This document shows, piece by piece, positions 27,993-36,773 of a DNA stretch of 64,000 nt. The DNA comes from JAKAGZ01 sp963748105 (GTDB lineage: Bacteria; Bacteroidota; Ignavibacteria; Ignavibacteriales; Ignavibacteriaceae): NCBI GenBank assembly GCA_963748105.1, contig CAVVHP010000019.1, positions 1 to 64,000 of the forward strand. The letters run 5' to 3'. The stretch's first letter is position 1, and every line of letters begins with the position of its first letter. Made by a program: the position numbers and the translations under genes. The notes under the pieces are model-generated. The model did no database searches and was not told the origin of the DNA. It saw only the letters and a program-made list of their open reading frames with translations.

Positions 27993-28620
27993 TGTACAAG
28001 AAGTTCAAACAATTTATATACAGACGGCTGATTCCCACAATAAAATTCTACAAGCACATGATGTGGCTGCTCTACCTGGCCACTCATAAAGAAATTAACC
28101 TGGTGGTAGGAGGCGGCCCAACAAAATTTAAGGGATGGTTTTCCACCGATATTTCCACGCTGGATATAACGAAAAAATCCGATTTTGAGAAATATTTTAA
28201 AAGAAAAAAATTAACAGGGTTCTCGCCGAACACGTTCTGGAACACCTGACAAACGAAGAACTGGACAGGATGCTTAAAAATTTAGGTGAATATTCGGATA
28301 AAACTGTGAATATAAGGGTTGCCGTGCCGGATGGTTTTCACCGGGATGAAAAATACATTGACGCAGTAAAACCCGGTGGCACGGGGGCTGGCTCAGACGA
28401 TCATAATAACCTGTTCACTTATAATTCACTTAGCGACTTGTTTACAAGACACGGATTTAAGGCGAATCTCCTGGAATACTGGGATGAAAAGAAGAGATTC
28501 AATACTAAATATGAAAACGACAATAAAGGCTATATATCAAGGTCGTTTATAAATGATGATAGAAATAAGAGTGGTGAACCAGTTTATACTTCATTAATAA
28601 TTGATTTTACTAAAGAATAA
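27992..28620 (+). CDS. COG4627-type methyltransferase (one frameshift)
   Basis: About 209 residues after repair. The glycine-rich loop is VVGGGPTKFKGWFSTDI, an atypical GxG motif of the small predicted SAM methyltransferases often found in glycan clusters. The frame breaks at a run of A (28203-28210), and restoring one base gives NRVLAEHVLEHLTNEELDRM, the family's EHVLEH motif, then continues to the stop at 28620. The start ATG at 27992 shares a base with the previous stop (TGATG). It is the second methyltransferase in a row. Confidence 0.75.
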
Positions 28621-28622
28621 TT

Positions 28623-29525
28623 ATGTCATCTCCGGCACCAATAGCGCTGTTTGTTTATAAAAGACTCTGGCATACTCAGAAGACCGTAGAGTCCCTCATT
28701 AAAAATCATATGGCGGGAGAAAGTGAGCTATTTATCTTCGCCGACGGGGCAAAATCTTTTGAGGATGAAAAAAAGGTTAGCGAAGTCAGGGAATTTATAA
28801 AGGACATAAAAGGATTTAAAAACGTTACAATTATTGAAAGAGGAAAAAACCTGGGGCTTGCAAACTCTATTATAGACGGTGTTAACACTGTCATAAACCG
28901 GTTCGGCCGTATTATAGTGCTGGAAGACGATATGGTTCTTTCAAAATACTTTCTGAAATATATGAACGACGCACTTGATTTGTATGAAAAGGAAGAGAAT
29001 GTAATAAGTATTCACGGTTACATTTATCCCGTTTCGGGTAAACTGCCGGAAACATTTTTCCTGAAGGGCGCCGACTGCTGGGGCTGGGGCACGTGGAAAA
29101 GAGCCTGGGAATTATTCGAGCCAGACGCACAGGTCCTGTTGAATAAAATTGAAAAAAATAAACTGGAGTTTGAATTTGACCATAACGGCACCACCAATAA
29201 TTTGCGAATGCTAAAAAGACAAATAAAAGGAGCGGTCGATTCATGGGCAATAAGATGGCACGCGTCAGCCTTCCTTGAAAATAAGTTTACATTATACCCG
29301 GACAGGTCACTGTTGAATAATATAGGCGCGGATGGCGAGGGCACTCATACAAAGAGTACGAAAGCGTTTGAATCCGCCCTGGCAAGAAAAGAAATAACAC
29401 TTGAGAAAATTCCGGTTGAAGAAAACGCCCGGGCAAAAAAAGCAATCGAAAAGTACTTTATTAAAATTAAACCTAATTTTGTGAGACGATATTTTAAAAT
29501 ATTAAAACATAGGCTGGGCAGTTAA
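28623..29525 (+). CDS. GNT-I-like / GT2 glycosyltransferase
   Basis: A 300-residue GT-A-type glycosyltransferase: IALFVYKRLWHTQKTVESL at the start, then IFADGAKSFED and IVLEDDMVLSKYFLKYMN, where EDD is the DxD-type metal site. CWGWGTWKRAWELF marks the C-terminal half. Family members are found in bacterial capsule and O-antigen clusters. The ATG lies 2 bp after the previous stop. The donor sugar is unknown. The C-terminus is basic (RRYFKILKHRLG). Confidence 0.85.
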   Translation: MSSPAPIALFVYKRLWHTQKTVESLIKNHMAGESELFIFADGAKSFEDEKKVSEVREFIKDIKGFKNVTIIERGKNLGLANSIIDGVNTVINRFGRIIVLEDDMVLSKYFLKYMNDALDLYEKEENVISIHGYIYPVSGKLPETFFLKGADCWGWGTWKRAWELFEPDAQVLLNKIEKNKLEFEFDHNGTTNNLRMLKRQIKGAVDSWAIRWHASAFLENKFTLYPDRSLLNNIGADGEGTHTKSTKAFESALARKEITLEKIPVEENARAKKAIEKYFIKIKPNFVRRYFKILKHRLGS

Positions 29526-30188
29526 ATGAATCACATTGATGACCCCGCAATGCAGGATAACCGGAATTATATTTACACCGGATCCGTAAATTCCACCCGG
29601 CCGGAATATGATTCAATAATAGGCCTTGTTGAATCCGGGGCAAAGGTTATTGACCTCGGGTGCGGGGACGGGGCTTTGCTGGAAGGTTTGATAAAAAATA
29701 AAGGTGTTGAAGGTAAAGGGATTGAGCTGTCTGAAAGCGGCGTTGACATTTGTATTCAGAAAAAACTTGATGTTATAAAGGGACAGATAGATACGATACT
29801 GCCTTTTGAGAATAACTCTTTCGACTATGCAATCTGCAATGTCACAATACAAATGGTAAATTACCCGGAAGTATTGCTCAGGGAAATGAAGAGAATTTCA
29901 AAACACCAGATAATTTCTTTTCCGAACTTTGCGTTCTACAAAAACAGGATTGAAATGTTTCTGAAAGGAAGAATGCCAAAGCGGATGTTATTCGGGTATA
30001 ATTGGTACAGCACCGGGCACATACACCAGCTCTCAATTAAAGATTTTTACGAATTATTAAATGAAGTCGGGGGACTGAAAATTAAAAAGGTTATTCTTCA
30101 GCAATCGGGTAACCCGGTTAAGAACTACCTGATGCGGGCCTTCCCCAACCTTTTACAGGTCCTTCCGATTTTTTTGACGGTTAAATAG
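29526..30188 (+). CDS. MetW-like methyltransferase
   Basis: A 220-residue class I methyltransferase with the MetW pattern: VIDLGCGDGALLEGLIKNKG, then GIELSESGVDICI, and the tell-tale ISFPNFAFYKNRIEMFLKGR followed by WYSTGHIHQLSIKDF. MetW normally sits beside metX in methionine synthesis. Here it lies inside a glycan operon, with zero spacing to the upstream gene, so a sugar-modifying role is more likely. No metX is visible. The start ATG abuts the previous stop. Confidence 0.85.
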   Translation: MNHIDDPAMQDNRNYIYTGSVNSTRPEYDSIIGLVESGAKVIDLGCGDGALLEGLIKNKGVEGKGIELSESGVDICIQKKLDVIKGQIDTILPFENNSFDYAICNVTIQMVNYPEVLLREMKRISKHQIISFPNFAFYKNRIEMFLKGRMPKRMLFGYNWYSTGHIHQLSIKDFYELLNEVGGLKIKKVILQQSGNPVKNYLMRAFPNLLQVLPIFLTVK

Positions 30189-30194
30189 GTAATC

Positions 30195-31142
30195 ATGGAA
30201 ATTATTGATACAATATTATCGCGGAATGAATTTGAAGAGAAGCCACCGCTTTTGATCGACATCGGAGCATCCGAGGGTATACACGGCAAATGGAAAGATA
30301 TTGCAAAATATTCAATATGCATCGCCTTTGATGCCGACCAGAGGGATTTTTCCTTTACAACAAAGGAATCTGCCGGATTCCGGAAATTAATTTCCTATAA
30401 CTGCATTGTAACAGAACACCAGCTTGGTGAAGCTGATTTTTACCTCACTAAATCCCCTTATTGCTCAAGCCTGCTGAAGCCGGATGATGAGGCGCTGGAT
30501 ATCTGGGCGTTTTCCGAAAAGTTTAAGGTCGTAAAAACTGAAAAGATAAAAACCAGGAGCCTGTCTGAGGTTTTGACCGAGCAAAATATAAACTATGTAG
30601 ACTGGTTTAAAACCGATTCGCAGGGCACGGACCTTCGCCTTTTTAAAAGTCTCGGTGAACAAATATATAAGAATATTCTGGCCGTTGAACTGGAACCGGG
30701 AATTATCGATTCCTACTCGGAAGAGGATAAACTCTACAGCATCTTAAATTTTATGAACGATAATAATTTCCTGCTTTCCGAGATGGTGACCAAGGGTTCA
30801 CAGAGAATTTCTACGGGCACACTGGAGAAGATTACCAAAAATAAATTTTTACAGAAGCTGGTTACCTTTTCCCACAGAAGCAGCCCCGGGTGGGCAGAAC
30901 TTCTTTATCTTAACAAGGAAGTAGAAGGTTCAGGAATAAGGGAACACCTGCTTGCATGGATTTTTGCTGTGCTGCAAAAACAATACGGGTACGCATTTGA
31001 AATTGCAGATAGCGGTGAGAGCAAATTCCGGGATGAAATATTTACCCGGATGAAGGAGAAGTCGGTTTCTTTAATAAACAGAAATGTATTTAAATTACGG
31101 TTTTTCCCTTCCTTCATTGAAAAAATAAAAAAAAGTATGTGA
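30195..31142 (+). CDS. FkbM-family methyltransferase
   Basis: A 315-residue protein with the FkbM layout: LLIDIGASEGIHGKWKDIA (SAM loop), CIAFDADQRDF, an Ile/Val-rich middle, then DWFKTDSQGTDLRLFKSLGE, the family's D-x-D-x-Q-G motif region. FkbM enzymes usually O-methylate sugars or polyketide-type hydroxyls. It lies 6 bp after the MetW-like gene and is the last of the four methyltransferase-type genes that follow the flippase. Confidence 0.83.
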   Translation: MEIIDTILSRNEFEEKPPLLIDIGASEGIHGKWKDIAKYSICIAFDADQRDFSFTTKESAGFRKLISYNCIVTEHQLGEADFYLTKSPYCSSLLKPDDEALDIWAFSEKFKVVKTEKIKTRSLSEVLTEQNINYVDWFKTDSQGTDLRLFKSLGEQIYKNILAVELEPGIIDSYSEEDKLYSILNFMNDNNFLLSEMVTKGSQRISTGTLEKITKNKFLQKLVTFSHRSSPGWAELLYLNKEVEGSGIREHLLAWIFAVLQKQYGYAFEIADSGESKFRDEIFTRMKEKSVSLINRNVFKLRFFPSFIEKIKKSM

Positions 31143-31151
31143 TAAAATAGT

Positions 31152-32139
31152 ATGTATAACTTCTGCACATTGTTCGATTCCAACTATCTCTCGAGAGGCC
31201 TTGCTCTGTATGAATCGCTCGAAAAAGTGTGCAGCGATTTCCATCTTTATATTTTCGCTTTCGATGACAGGTCGGCATCCATCTTAAACGGCCTCGGACT
31301 TTCACACGCCACAATAATTTCGTTAAAGGATTTCGAGGATGAAGAACTCCTAGAGAGTAAAACCGGGCCGTTCTGTGGCGGAATACTGCTGGACATCAAC
31401 TTCATCGACAATTCTTTATGTGCTGGAAAAATATAAAACAGAAAGCTGTACCTACCTCGACGCGGATATGTATTTCTATCATTCCCCAAACCAATTTTTG
31501 ATGAACTGGGAAACAACTCCGTGCTGATTACCGAGCATCGCTATACCCCGATGTATGATAAATCGAAAAAGAGCGGGAAATATTGCGTTCAATTTGTAAC
31601 TTTTAAAAATGATGAAAACGGTTTAACCGCTTTGAAATGGTGGCGCGAAAGATGCCTGGAATGGTGTTACGCGAGACTTGAGGATGGGAAATTCGGCGAC
31701 CAGATGTACCTGGATGACTGGACGACGCGCTTTAAAGGCGTGCACGTAATGCGAGCACTTTGGCGGAGGCCTGGCCGCATGGAACGTTCAGCAATATGAT
31801 TTTTATGAGCGGAATGGAAACATACTCGCAAAGGAAATAAAATCAGGCGACGAATTTGAGGTAATTTTTTACCATTTCCATTATCTTAGGTTTATAGATA
31901 ATAATCTTCTGGAATTAGGCCGGAGATTATTATCGGACGATGTTAAGAATATTTTTTATAAACCTTATGTTAAAGAATTACAAAGGCTAAAGAAAGAAAT
32001 TAACTCAATCGACGGGGCTTTTGACCCTCACGGTAGTACAAAATATAAGTTAAGCTGGAAAACTCCCTTGTTATTCGTATGGAGAAAAATCAGGTCAACT
32101 TATAATATTTTTAAATTGAATGAATTTACCGGGAATTAA
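31152..32139 (+). CDS. Nucleotide-diphospho-sugar glycosyltransferase (three frameshifts)
   Basis: About 328 residues after repair. The start is NFCTLFDSNYLSRGLALYES. The frames join near 31350-31356 (leading to SVAEYCWTSTSSTILYVLEK), 31490-31493 and 31753-31755 (leading to GGGLAAWNVQQYDF). CTYLDADMYFY carries the DxD metal site, and DGKFGDQMYLDDWTTRFKGV is a strongly conserved family block. The C-terminal part, in a third frame, runs uninterrupted to a stop at 32137-32139. Three indels within 400 bp, each between intact family blocks, point to sequencing errors. Acceptor unknown; it sits in the glycan operon. Confidence 0.8.
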
Positions 32140-32505
32140 ATGGCGCATATCATAGACCTGACAACCCACTCCGACAAAAGAGGCAATCTTACCGTTATTC
32201 AGAACCAGATTCCTTTTGAAATAAAAAGGATATTTTATATTTACGGGGTTGATGACTCAGTCCGCGGCGGCCATCGTCATAAAACTACAAGACAGGCGGC
32301 CATATGCCTGCACGGAAGTTGTAAAGTTTCTAATAATGACGGCAAAAAAACAGAAGTGTTTGTCCTGGATCATCCAAGGATATGCCTCATACTTGAACCG
32401 GAAGACTGGCATACTATGCACGATTTTACAAAGGATGCGGTTTTTTTGGTTTTCGCGTCTACAGAATTTGATCCCGGGGACTATATATACGAGGAATATA
32501 AATGA
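32140..32505 (+). CDS. FdtA/QdtA-like sugar 3,4-ketoisomerase (cupin)
   Basis: A 121-residue cupin that fits the dTDP-4-keto-6-deoxyglucose 3,4-ketoisomerase family (FdtA, QdtA, TylM3-like). Its motif blocks are HIIDLTTHSDKRGNLTVIQ, RGGHRHKTTRQAAIC with the catalytic His pair, and WHTMHDF. The start abuts the previous stop, and its own stop overlaps the aminotransferase start (ATGA). The pair suggests synthesis of a 3-amino-3,6-dideoxyhexose (Fuc3N- or Qui3N-like). The upstream dehydratase and the acetyltransferase are not in this window. Confidence 0.88.
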   Translation: MAHIIDLTTHSDKRGNLTVIQNQIPFEIKRIFYIYGVDDSVRGGHRHKTTRQAAICLHGSCKVSNNDGKKTEVFVLDHPRICLILEPEDWHTMHDFTKDAVFLVFASTEFDPGDYIYEEYK

Positions 32506-33587
32506 TCGACTATGAAAATTTGCGTGACTCAAATGAAGTTTTCTTTGATGATTTCATTCACAATTTCGGCAACGTACTTAACAGCGGCTGGTTTATACTC
32601 GGAAATTTTGTAAAAACATTCGAAAAAAACTTCGCCGAATTTAACAATAATAATTACTGTATTGGCGTCGCTTCCGGGCTGGATGCGATCACGCTGTCGC
32701 TCAAGAGTTTTAATTTTGAAAAAGACTCGGAAGTAATCGTTCCATCAAATACATATATAGCAACAATATTATCCGTACTTCATTGCGGACTAAAGCCGGT
32801 GCTTGTTGAACCCGATATAAAGACCTACAATATCGACCCGGATAAAATTGAGGCTAAAATAAGTCCCAAAACCAAAGCTGTAATAGTGGTCCACCTTTAT
32901 GGTAAATCCTGCAATATGGACCCCATTGTTGATATCTGCAAAAAGCATAACCTGAAATTAATCGAAGATTGTGCGCAGTCTCACGGGGCAAAATACAAGG
33001 GAAAAAACACCGGGACCTTCGGGGATTTCGGGGCCTTCAGTTTTTACCCCACTAAAAATCTCGGGGCGCTTGGTGATGCCGGCGCTGTTACTACAAATGA
33101 TGAAAATCTTGCAGCTTCTATTTTAAAACTACGTAACTACGGTTCCGATCAAAAATACTATAACGAAGTCGTGGGATTTAATTCGAGGCTCGATGAAATG
33201 CAGGCTGCTTTTCTTTCCGTTAAATTAAAAAAACTCAATGTAATTACTTCGCACAAGAGATTACTTGCAGGGCTCTACCACAACAACCTCAGGGAAGACT
33301 TTATTAAGCCCGTTATTGACGAAAATTATTTTGATGTGTACCACATTTATAATATCCGCCACCCCAGGAGGGACGCGCTAAAAGAGTACCTTTTAAATAA
33401 CGGTATTAAGAGTGAGATACATTATCCCGTTCCACCTAACAAACAAAAAGCGATGCAGGGAATCATTGAAGACAGGCCTTACCCGATATCAGAGAAAATA
33501 CACGAGACAACACTAAGTCTCCCCTGCTCATTCGGACATTCGAAGGATCAGATTGAAAAAGTTATTGAAGTGATGAATAATTTTTAG
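32502..33587 (+). CDS. DegT/DnrJ/EryC1/StrS-family sugar aminotransferase
   Basis: A 361-residue PLP enzyme similar to FdtB/QdtB sugar 3-aminotransferases. It contains YCIGVASGLDAITLSLKSF, LKLIEDCAQSHGAKYKG and the PLP-binding Lys in GAFSFYPTKNLGALGDAG. The C-terminal part includes NSRLDEMQAAFLSVKL. It overlaps the ketoisomerase gene by four bases, so the two enzymes almost surely act in sequence on a 3-keto sugar nucleotide. It is the last gene of the cluster; its stop directly abuts the convergent priA stop with no spacer. Confidence 0.93.
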   Translation: MIDYENLRDSNEVFFDDFIHNFGNVLNSGWFILGNFVKTFEKNFAEFNNNNYCIGVASGLDAITLSLKSFNFEKDSEVIVPSNTYIATILSVLHCGLKPVLVEPDIKTYNIDPDKIEAKISPKTKAVIVVHLYGKSCNMDPIVDICKKHNLKLIEDCAQSHGAKYKGKNTGTFGDFGAFSFYPTKNLGALGDAGAVTTNDENLAASILKLRNYGSDQKYYNEVVGFNSRLDEMQAAFLSVKLKKLNVITSHKRLLAGLYHNNLREDFIKPVIDENYFDVYHIYNIRHPRRDALKEYLLNNGIKSEIHYPVPPNKQKAMQGIIEDRPYPISEKIHETTLSLPCSFGHSKDQIEKVIEVMNNF

Positions 33588-36053
33588 TTACATTATGCTC
33601 TGCGGGTCGATATCAAAGATTAATTTTACATCCCTGTAGCGTGACTTCCTGTTAAACTCCGTGAAAGAGTTTAAGATAGCCTTTCTTAAAATGGCGCCCC
33701 CCGGGTCAATTTCCTTGGTGCTCTTAATCAAAATATGATAACGGTAATATCCTTTCAGCCTGGCGAGTATCGCCGTAGCCGGTTCCATTACTTTAAGCCA
33801 TTTCCCGTATGCCGATAACTCTTTGTAAAAATCCATTATAGCCCCCCCCGCTCTCCTGTTGTCCAGGTCCTTTGCCTCAATCAGAGCTATCCTGGTGAAC
33901 GGCGGATAACCCATTTTCTCGCGGTCCTGTATTTCTTTCTGATAAATTCCCTTGTAATCATTCTGAACAACTTTTTGAAGCGTAAAGTTTTTCTCGTTCT
34001 GAGTCTGGATTATAACTTCTCCTTTAACTTTGCTTCTGCCGGCCCGACCGGAAACCTGTGTCAACAACTGGAAGGTTCTTTCATCCGCGCGGAAATCCGG
34101 CAGCCACAAACTAGTTTCTGCCGAAATAACACCTACAAGTGTAACGCGTGAAAAATCGAGTCCCTTTGAAACCATTTGCGTTCCGACGAGAATATCGGTG
34201 TCTCCCCTGCTGAAAGCAATTAAAATTTTGCTCAGCGAAGATTTTTTGGACACCGAGTCAGAGTCAACCCTTTTTACCCGCGCTTCCGGGAAAAAATATT
34301 CAAGCTCATCCTCAACTCGTTCAGTTCCTGTTCCGAAATATTTTACGGCAAGAGAACCGCAATTGGTGCACGCATGCGGAACGTCTTTCACGAATCCGCA
34401 ATAATGGCACTGAAGAATATTTTTATTCACGTGGTAAATCAGCGGTACCGAACAATTTTGGCAGGTCTCTATCTCTGCGCAGTCCTCGCAAAATACCTGT
34501 GTCGAAAATCCCCTCCGGTTTTGAAGTATTATCACCCCTTCCTTCTTTTTAAGCCTGTCCTCTATCTTATCCAGTAAAAATCTTGAAAAAATGTTTTCTA
34601 TCTTTTTCTTTTTTCTTTCTACTGAAATATTCACAAGTTCAATTTCCGGGAGTTTTGCGTTATCAATTCTTTCGGGAAGTTCCAGAAGTGTAAATTTACC
34701 TGTAAGCGCATTGTACATGCTTTCAATTGATGGAGTTGCTGAACCGAGCAAAACCGGGCAATTATTATATTGCGAAAGTATTATGGCACAATCTTTTGCG
34801 TGGTATTTAGGAGCAGATTCAAACTGTTTGTAACTTGAATCGTGTTCCTCATCTACAATTATAATCCCAATATTTCTTAAAGGAGAAAAAAGAGCCGAAC
34901 GTGCGCCAATCACAACCTTGCTTTTCCCTTTCAATATTCTTCGCCATGTATCATATCTTTCGCCAATCGACATCCTGCTGTGAACAACTGAGACGAGGTC
35001 CCCAAAATTATTAAACAACCGGGATGTTATTTGTGGAGTGAGAGAAATTTCCGGGACAAGAAATAATGCAGTTTTATCTTTTTCAAGCGCTTGTTTAATC
35101 AATTCAATATAAACCTGTGTTTTCCCGCTCCCGGTAACTCCGTGCAGCAAAAAAGGTTCAAATTTAAAGGGATTCAAATTTTGGGAAACCCGCGATATCA
35201 CTTCTACCTGCTTGGCAGATAATTCAAACCTAACGTGTTCTTCCTTGTATTCTTCAGAGAATGTTCTTTCGATTTCTTTTTCGAAAACTTTAACAAATCC
35301 TTTTCCTTCAAGTCCGGCAACAGAAGACTGGGATGCTTCTGCTTTTTTCAAAAGATCTGCCAGGAGGTATTCTTTATTCTTCCTGGAAATTAATTCCATC
35401 AATATTTTTAACTGCTTCGGAGATCTCCGCTCAATTTCCGGGAACGAAGCATAAACCTCTCCGACCGTCTTATCCAGTTTTACAAATTTGGCGGTTTTGG
35501 CTTTCGCCTTTGGATCCGGAATTTCATCAAGCACAGTAATTGCGCCCGCTTTTTGGAGACTGCTTATCTGTGAATAGATGTTTTTTTTCTTCAACATTTT
35601 CTGGAGATAAGAAAAATTGATTTCATCCTTTTCAGAAAGGATTTCCAGAATTTTACTCTTTACGGAATTTTTATTTTTCTCTCTTGATAATAATTCTTTA
35701 CTGAATTCCTTATCAACAATAACTCTTCTTTTCGATTCTATATCCGAACCGTATGGCACTGCAAGTTTTAATGCCTCACCGAGAGATGACAAATAATAAT
35801 CTGACACCCATTCATAGAATTTCAGGGATTTTTTATCGAAGATTGGTTCACTGTCAAGGATATCGGACAACGGTTTGATTTCTTCTTTTACATTTGTCTT
35901 TTTTGAAGTCTTAACTATAAAACCGGTGAGCGTTCTTTTACCAAACGGCGCAACTGCTCTTACACCGATTTGTGTAAATGGCTCAAGTTCCACCGGAACT
36001 GAATAAGTGAAAGTATTTCTGAATGGGAGAGGGAAAACAATTTCTGCGAACAT
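33588..36053 (-). CDS. priA: PriA primosomal replication-restart helicase
   Basis: An 821-residue superfamily 2 DNA helicase. It has an N-terminal DNA-binding domain (FRNTFTYSVP), Walker A HGVTGSGKTQVYIEL, the DEEHD box in IIVDEEHDSSYKQ and TPSIESMYNA. A zinc-binding Cys cluster follows in two hairpins (CEDCAEIETCQNCS and CHYCG with ACTNCG), and the helicase C-lobe has SRGDTDILVGTQMVSKGLDF. It restarts stalled replication forks. It overlaps the upstream lipoprotein gene at TAATG, suggesting translational coupling. Length is slightly over the typical 730-800. Confidence 0.97.
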   Translation of the reverse strand: MFAEIVFPLPFRNTFTYSVPVELEPFTQIGVRAVAPFGKRTLTGFIVKTSKKTNVKEEIKPLSDILDSEPIFDKKSLKFYEWVSDYYLSSLGEALKLAVPYGSDIESKRRVIVDKEFSKELLSREKNKNSVKSKILEILSEKDEINFSYLQKMLKKKNIYSQISSLQKAGAITVLDEIPDPKAKAKTAKFVKLDKTVGEVYASFPEIERRSPKQLKILMELISRKNKEYLLADLLKKAEASQSSVAGLEGKGFVKVFEKEIERTFSEEYKEEHVRFELSAKQVEVISRVSQNLNPFKFEPFLLHGVTGSGKTQVYIELIKQALEKDKTALFLVPEISLTPQITSRLFNNFGDLVSVVHSRMSIGERYDTWRRILKGKSKVVIGARSALFSPLRNIGIIIVDEEHDSSYKQFESAPKYHAKDCAIILSQYNNCPVLLGSATPSIESMYNALTGKFTLLELPERIDNAKLPEIELVNISVERKKKKIENIFSRFLLDKIEDRLKKKEGVIILQNRRGFSTQVFCEDCAEIETCQNCSVPLIYHVNKNILQCHYCGFVKDVPHACTNCGSLAVKYFGTGTERVEDELEYFFPEARVKRVDSDSVSKKSSLSKILIAFSRGDTDILVGTQMVSKGLDFSRVTLVGVISAETSLWLPDFRADERTFQLLTQVSGRAGRSKVKGEVIIQTQNEKNFTLQKVVQNDYKGIYQKEIQDREKMGYPPFTRIALIEAKDLDNRRAGGAIMDFYKELSAYGKWLKVMEPATAILARLKGYYRYHILIKSTKEIDPGGAILRKAILNSFTEFNRKSRYRDVKLIFDIDPQSIM

Positions 36054-36598
36054 TAGTTTTTTGTATTATAATAAGGAGCCAGAGCTTTGAATTCATTATC
36101 ATTAAATCCGGAGCTGTACATTTCAAATTTTAGAACCTTAATACTTTTATCCCATAGTATTCTTTTATAATCTCTGGATTTAATTATCTGGCCATTTGTA
36201 GAAATGACACTATCGTCTAGAGCGAGAGTAAGGTAATAAAATCCATCTTCAAACCTAATACCTTCAACTTTTTCAATATTATTAAACCGATATTCTGCTT
36301 TCCCATTTAATTTACCATCTTCAAGGAATAAATCTCTGCTTACTATATCTTTGCCTTCGCCTTTTAACTGAGAAATTAGTTTATCGCTTTTTGTTATATA
36401 ATTAAAAAGATTTTCTTTGTCTTCATTAAATTCTTCATCGGTTGAAGCATTTGATTTTATATTATAAAACTGCATAGTTACATTGCCGCTTTTCGGAGTC
36501 ACCATTCTAATTGTATATGAAATTTTTTCGGGAACAAGACAGCCATTAATCGACAATACTAAAAATACTACGAGTATGACCGGTAATAATTTTTTCAT
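36053..36598 (-). CDS. Putative lipoprotein upstream of priA
   Basis: A 181-residue protein with a lipoprotein signal: basic start, hydrophobic core, and lipobox SINGC at about residues 16-20. I do not recognise the family. The mature part is a mixed alpha/beta sequence with several Lys and Asp. The ATG at 36598 starts the signal; an upstream GTG at 36610 would add four residues. The stop overlaps the priA start (TAATG). Lipoprotein and replication restart have no evident functional tie. Confidence 0.7.
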   Translation of the reverse strand: MKKLLPVILVVFLVLSINGCLVPEKISYTIRMVTPKSGNVTMQFYNIKSNASTDEEFNEDKENLFNYITKSDKLISQLKGEGKDIVSRDLFLEDGKLNGKAEYRFNNIEKVEGIRFEDGFYYLTLALDDSVISTNGQIIKSRDYKRILWDKSIKVLKFEMYSSGFNDNEFKALAPYYNTKN

Positions 36599-36773
36599 TA
36601 GTGTTACCACCCCGTTTATTTAACAACAAATATCACTGAATTTGGATTCTAATACAAATCCCTGTAAAATTTTACTGAAAATCAGCCAAAAGAACAAATT
36701 AAATTTACAAATAGTCTTACGAATGTTTATTATTTTAGAGTAAAGTTTTACAATTTTAAGTATAGTTATAATT

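Noticed and set aside
29024..29344. Overlapping reading frames on the opposite strand of glycosyltransferase and other genes
   Set aside because: They overlap well-supported genes, lack family motifs and ribosome binding sites, and are shadow frames.
19232..33587. Horizontal transfer of the polysaccharide cluster as an island
   Set aside because: Some genes in 23.4-33 kb look slightly richer in G and C by eye, but no integrase, tRNA target or repeats bound the locus and no composition could be computed.
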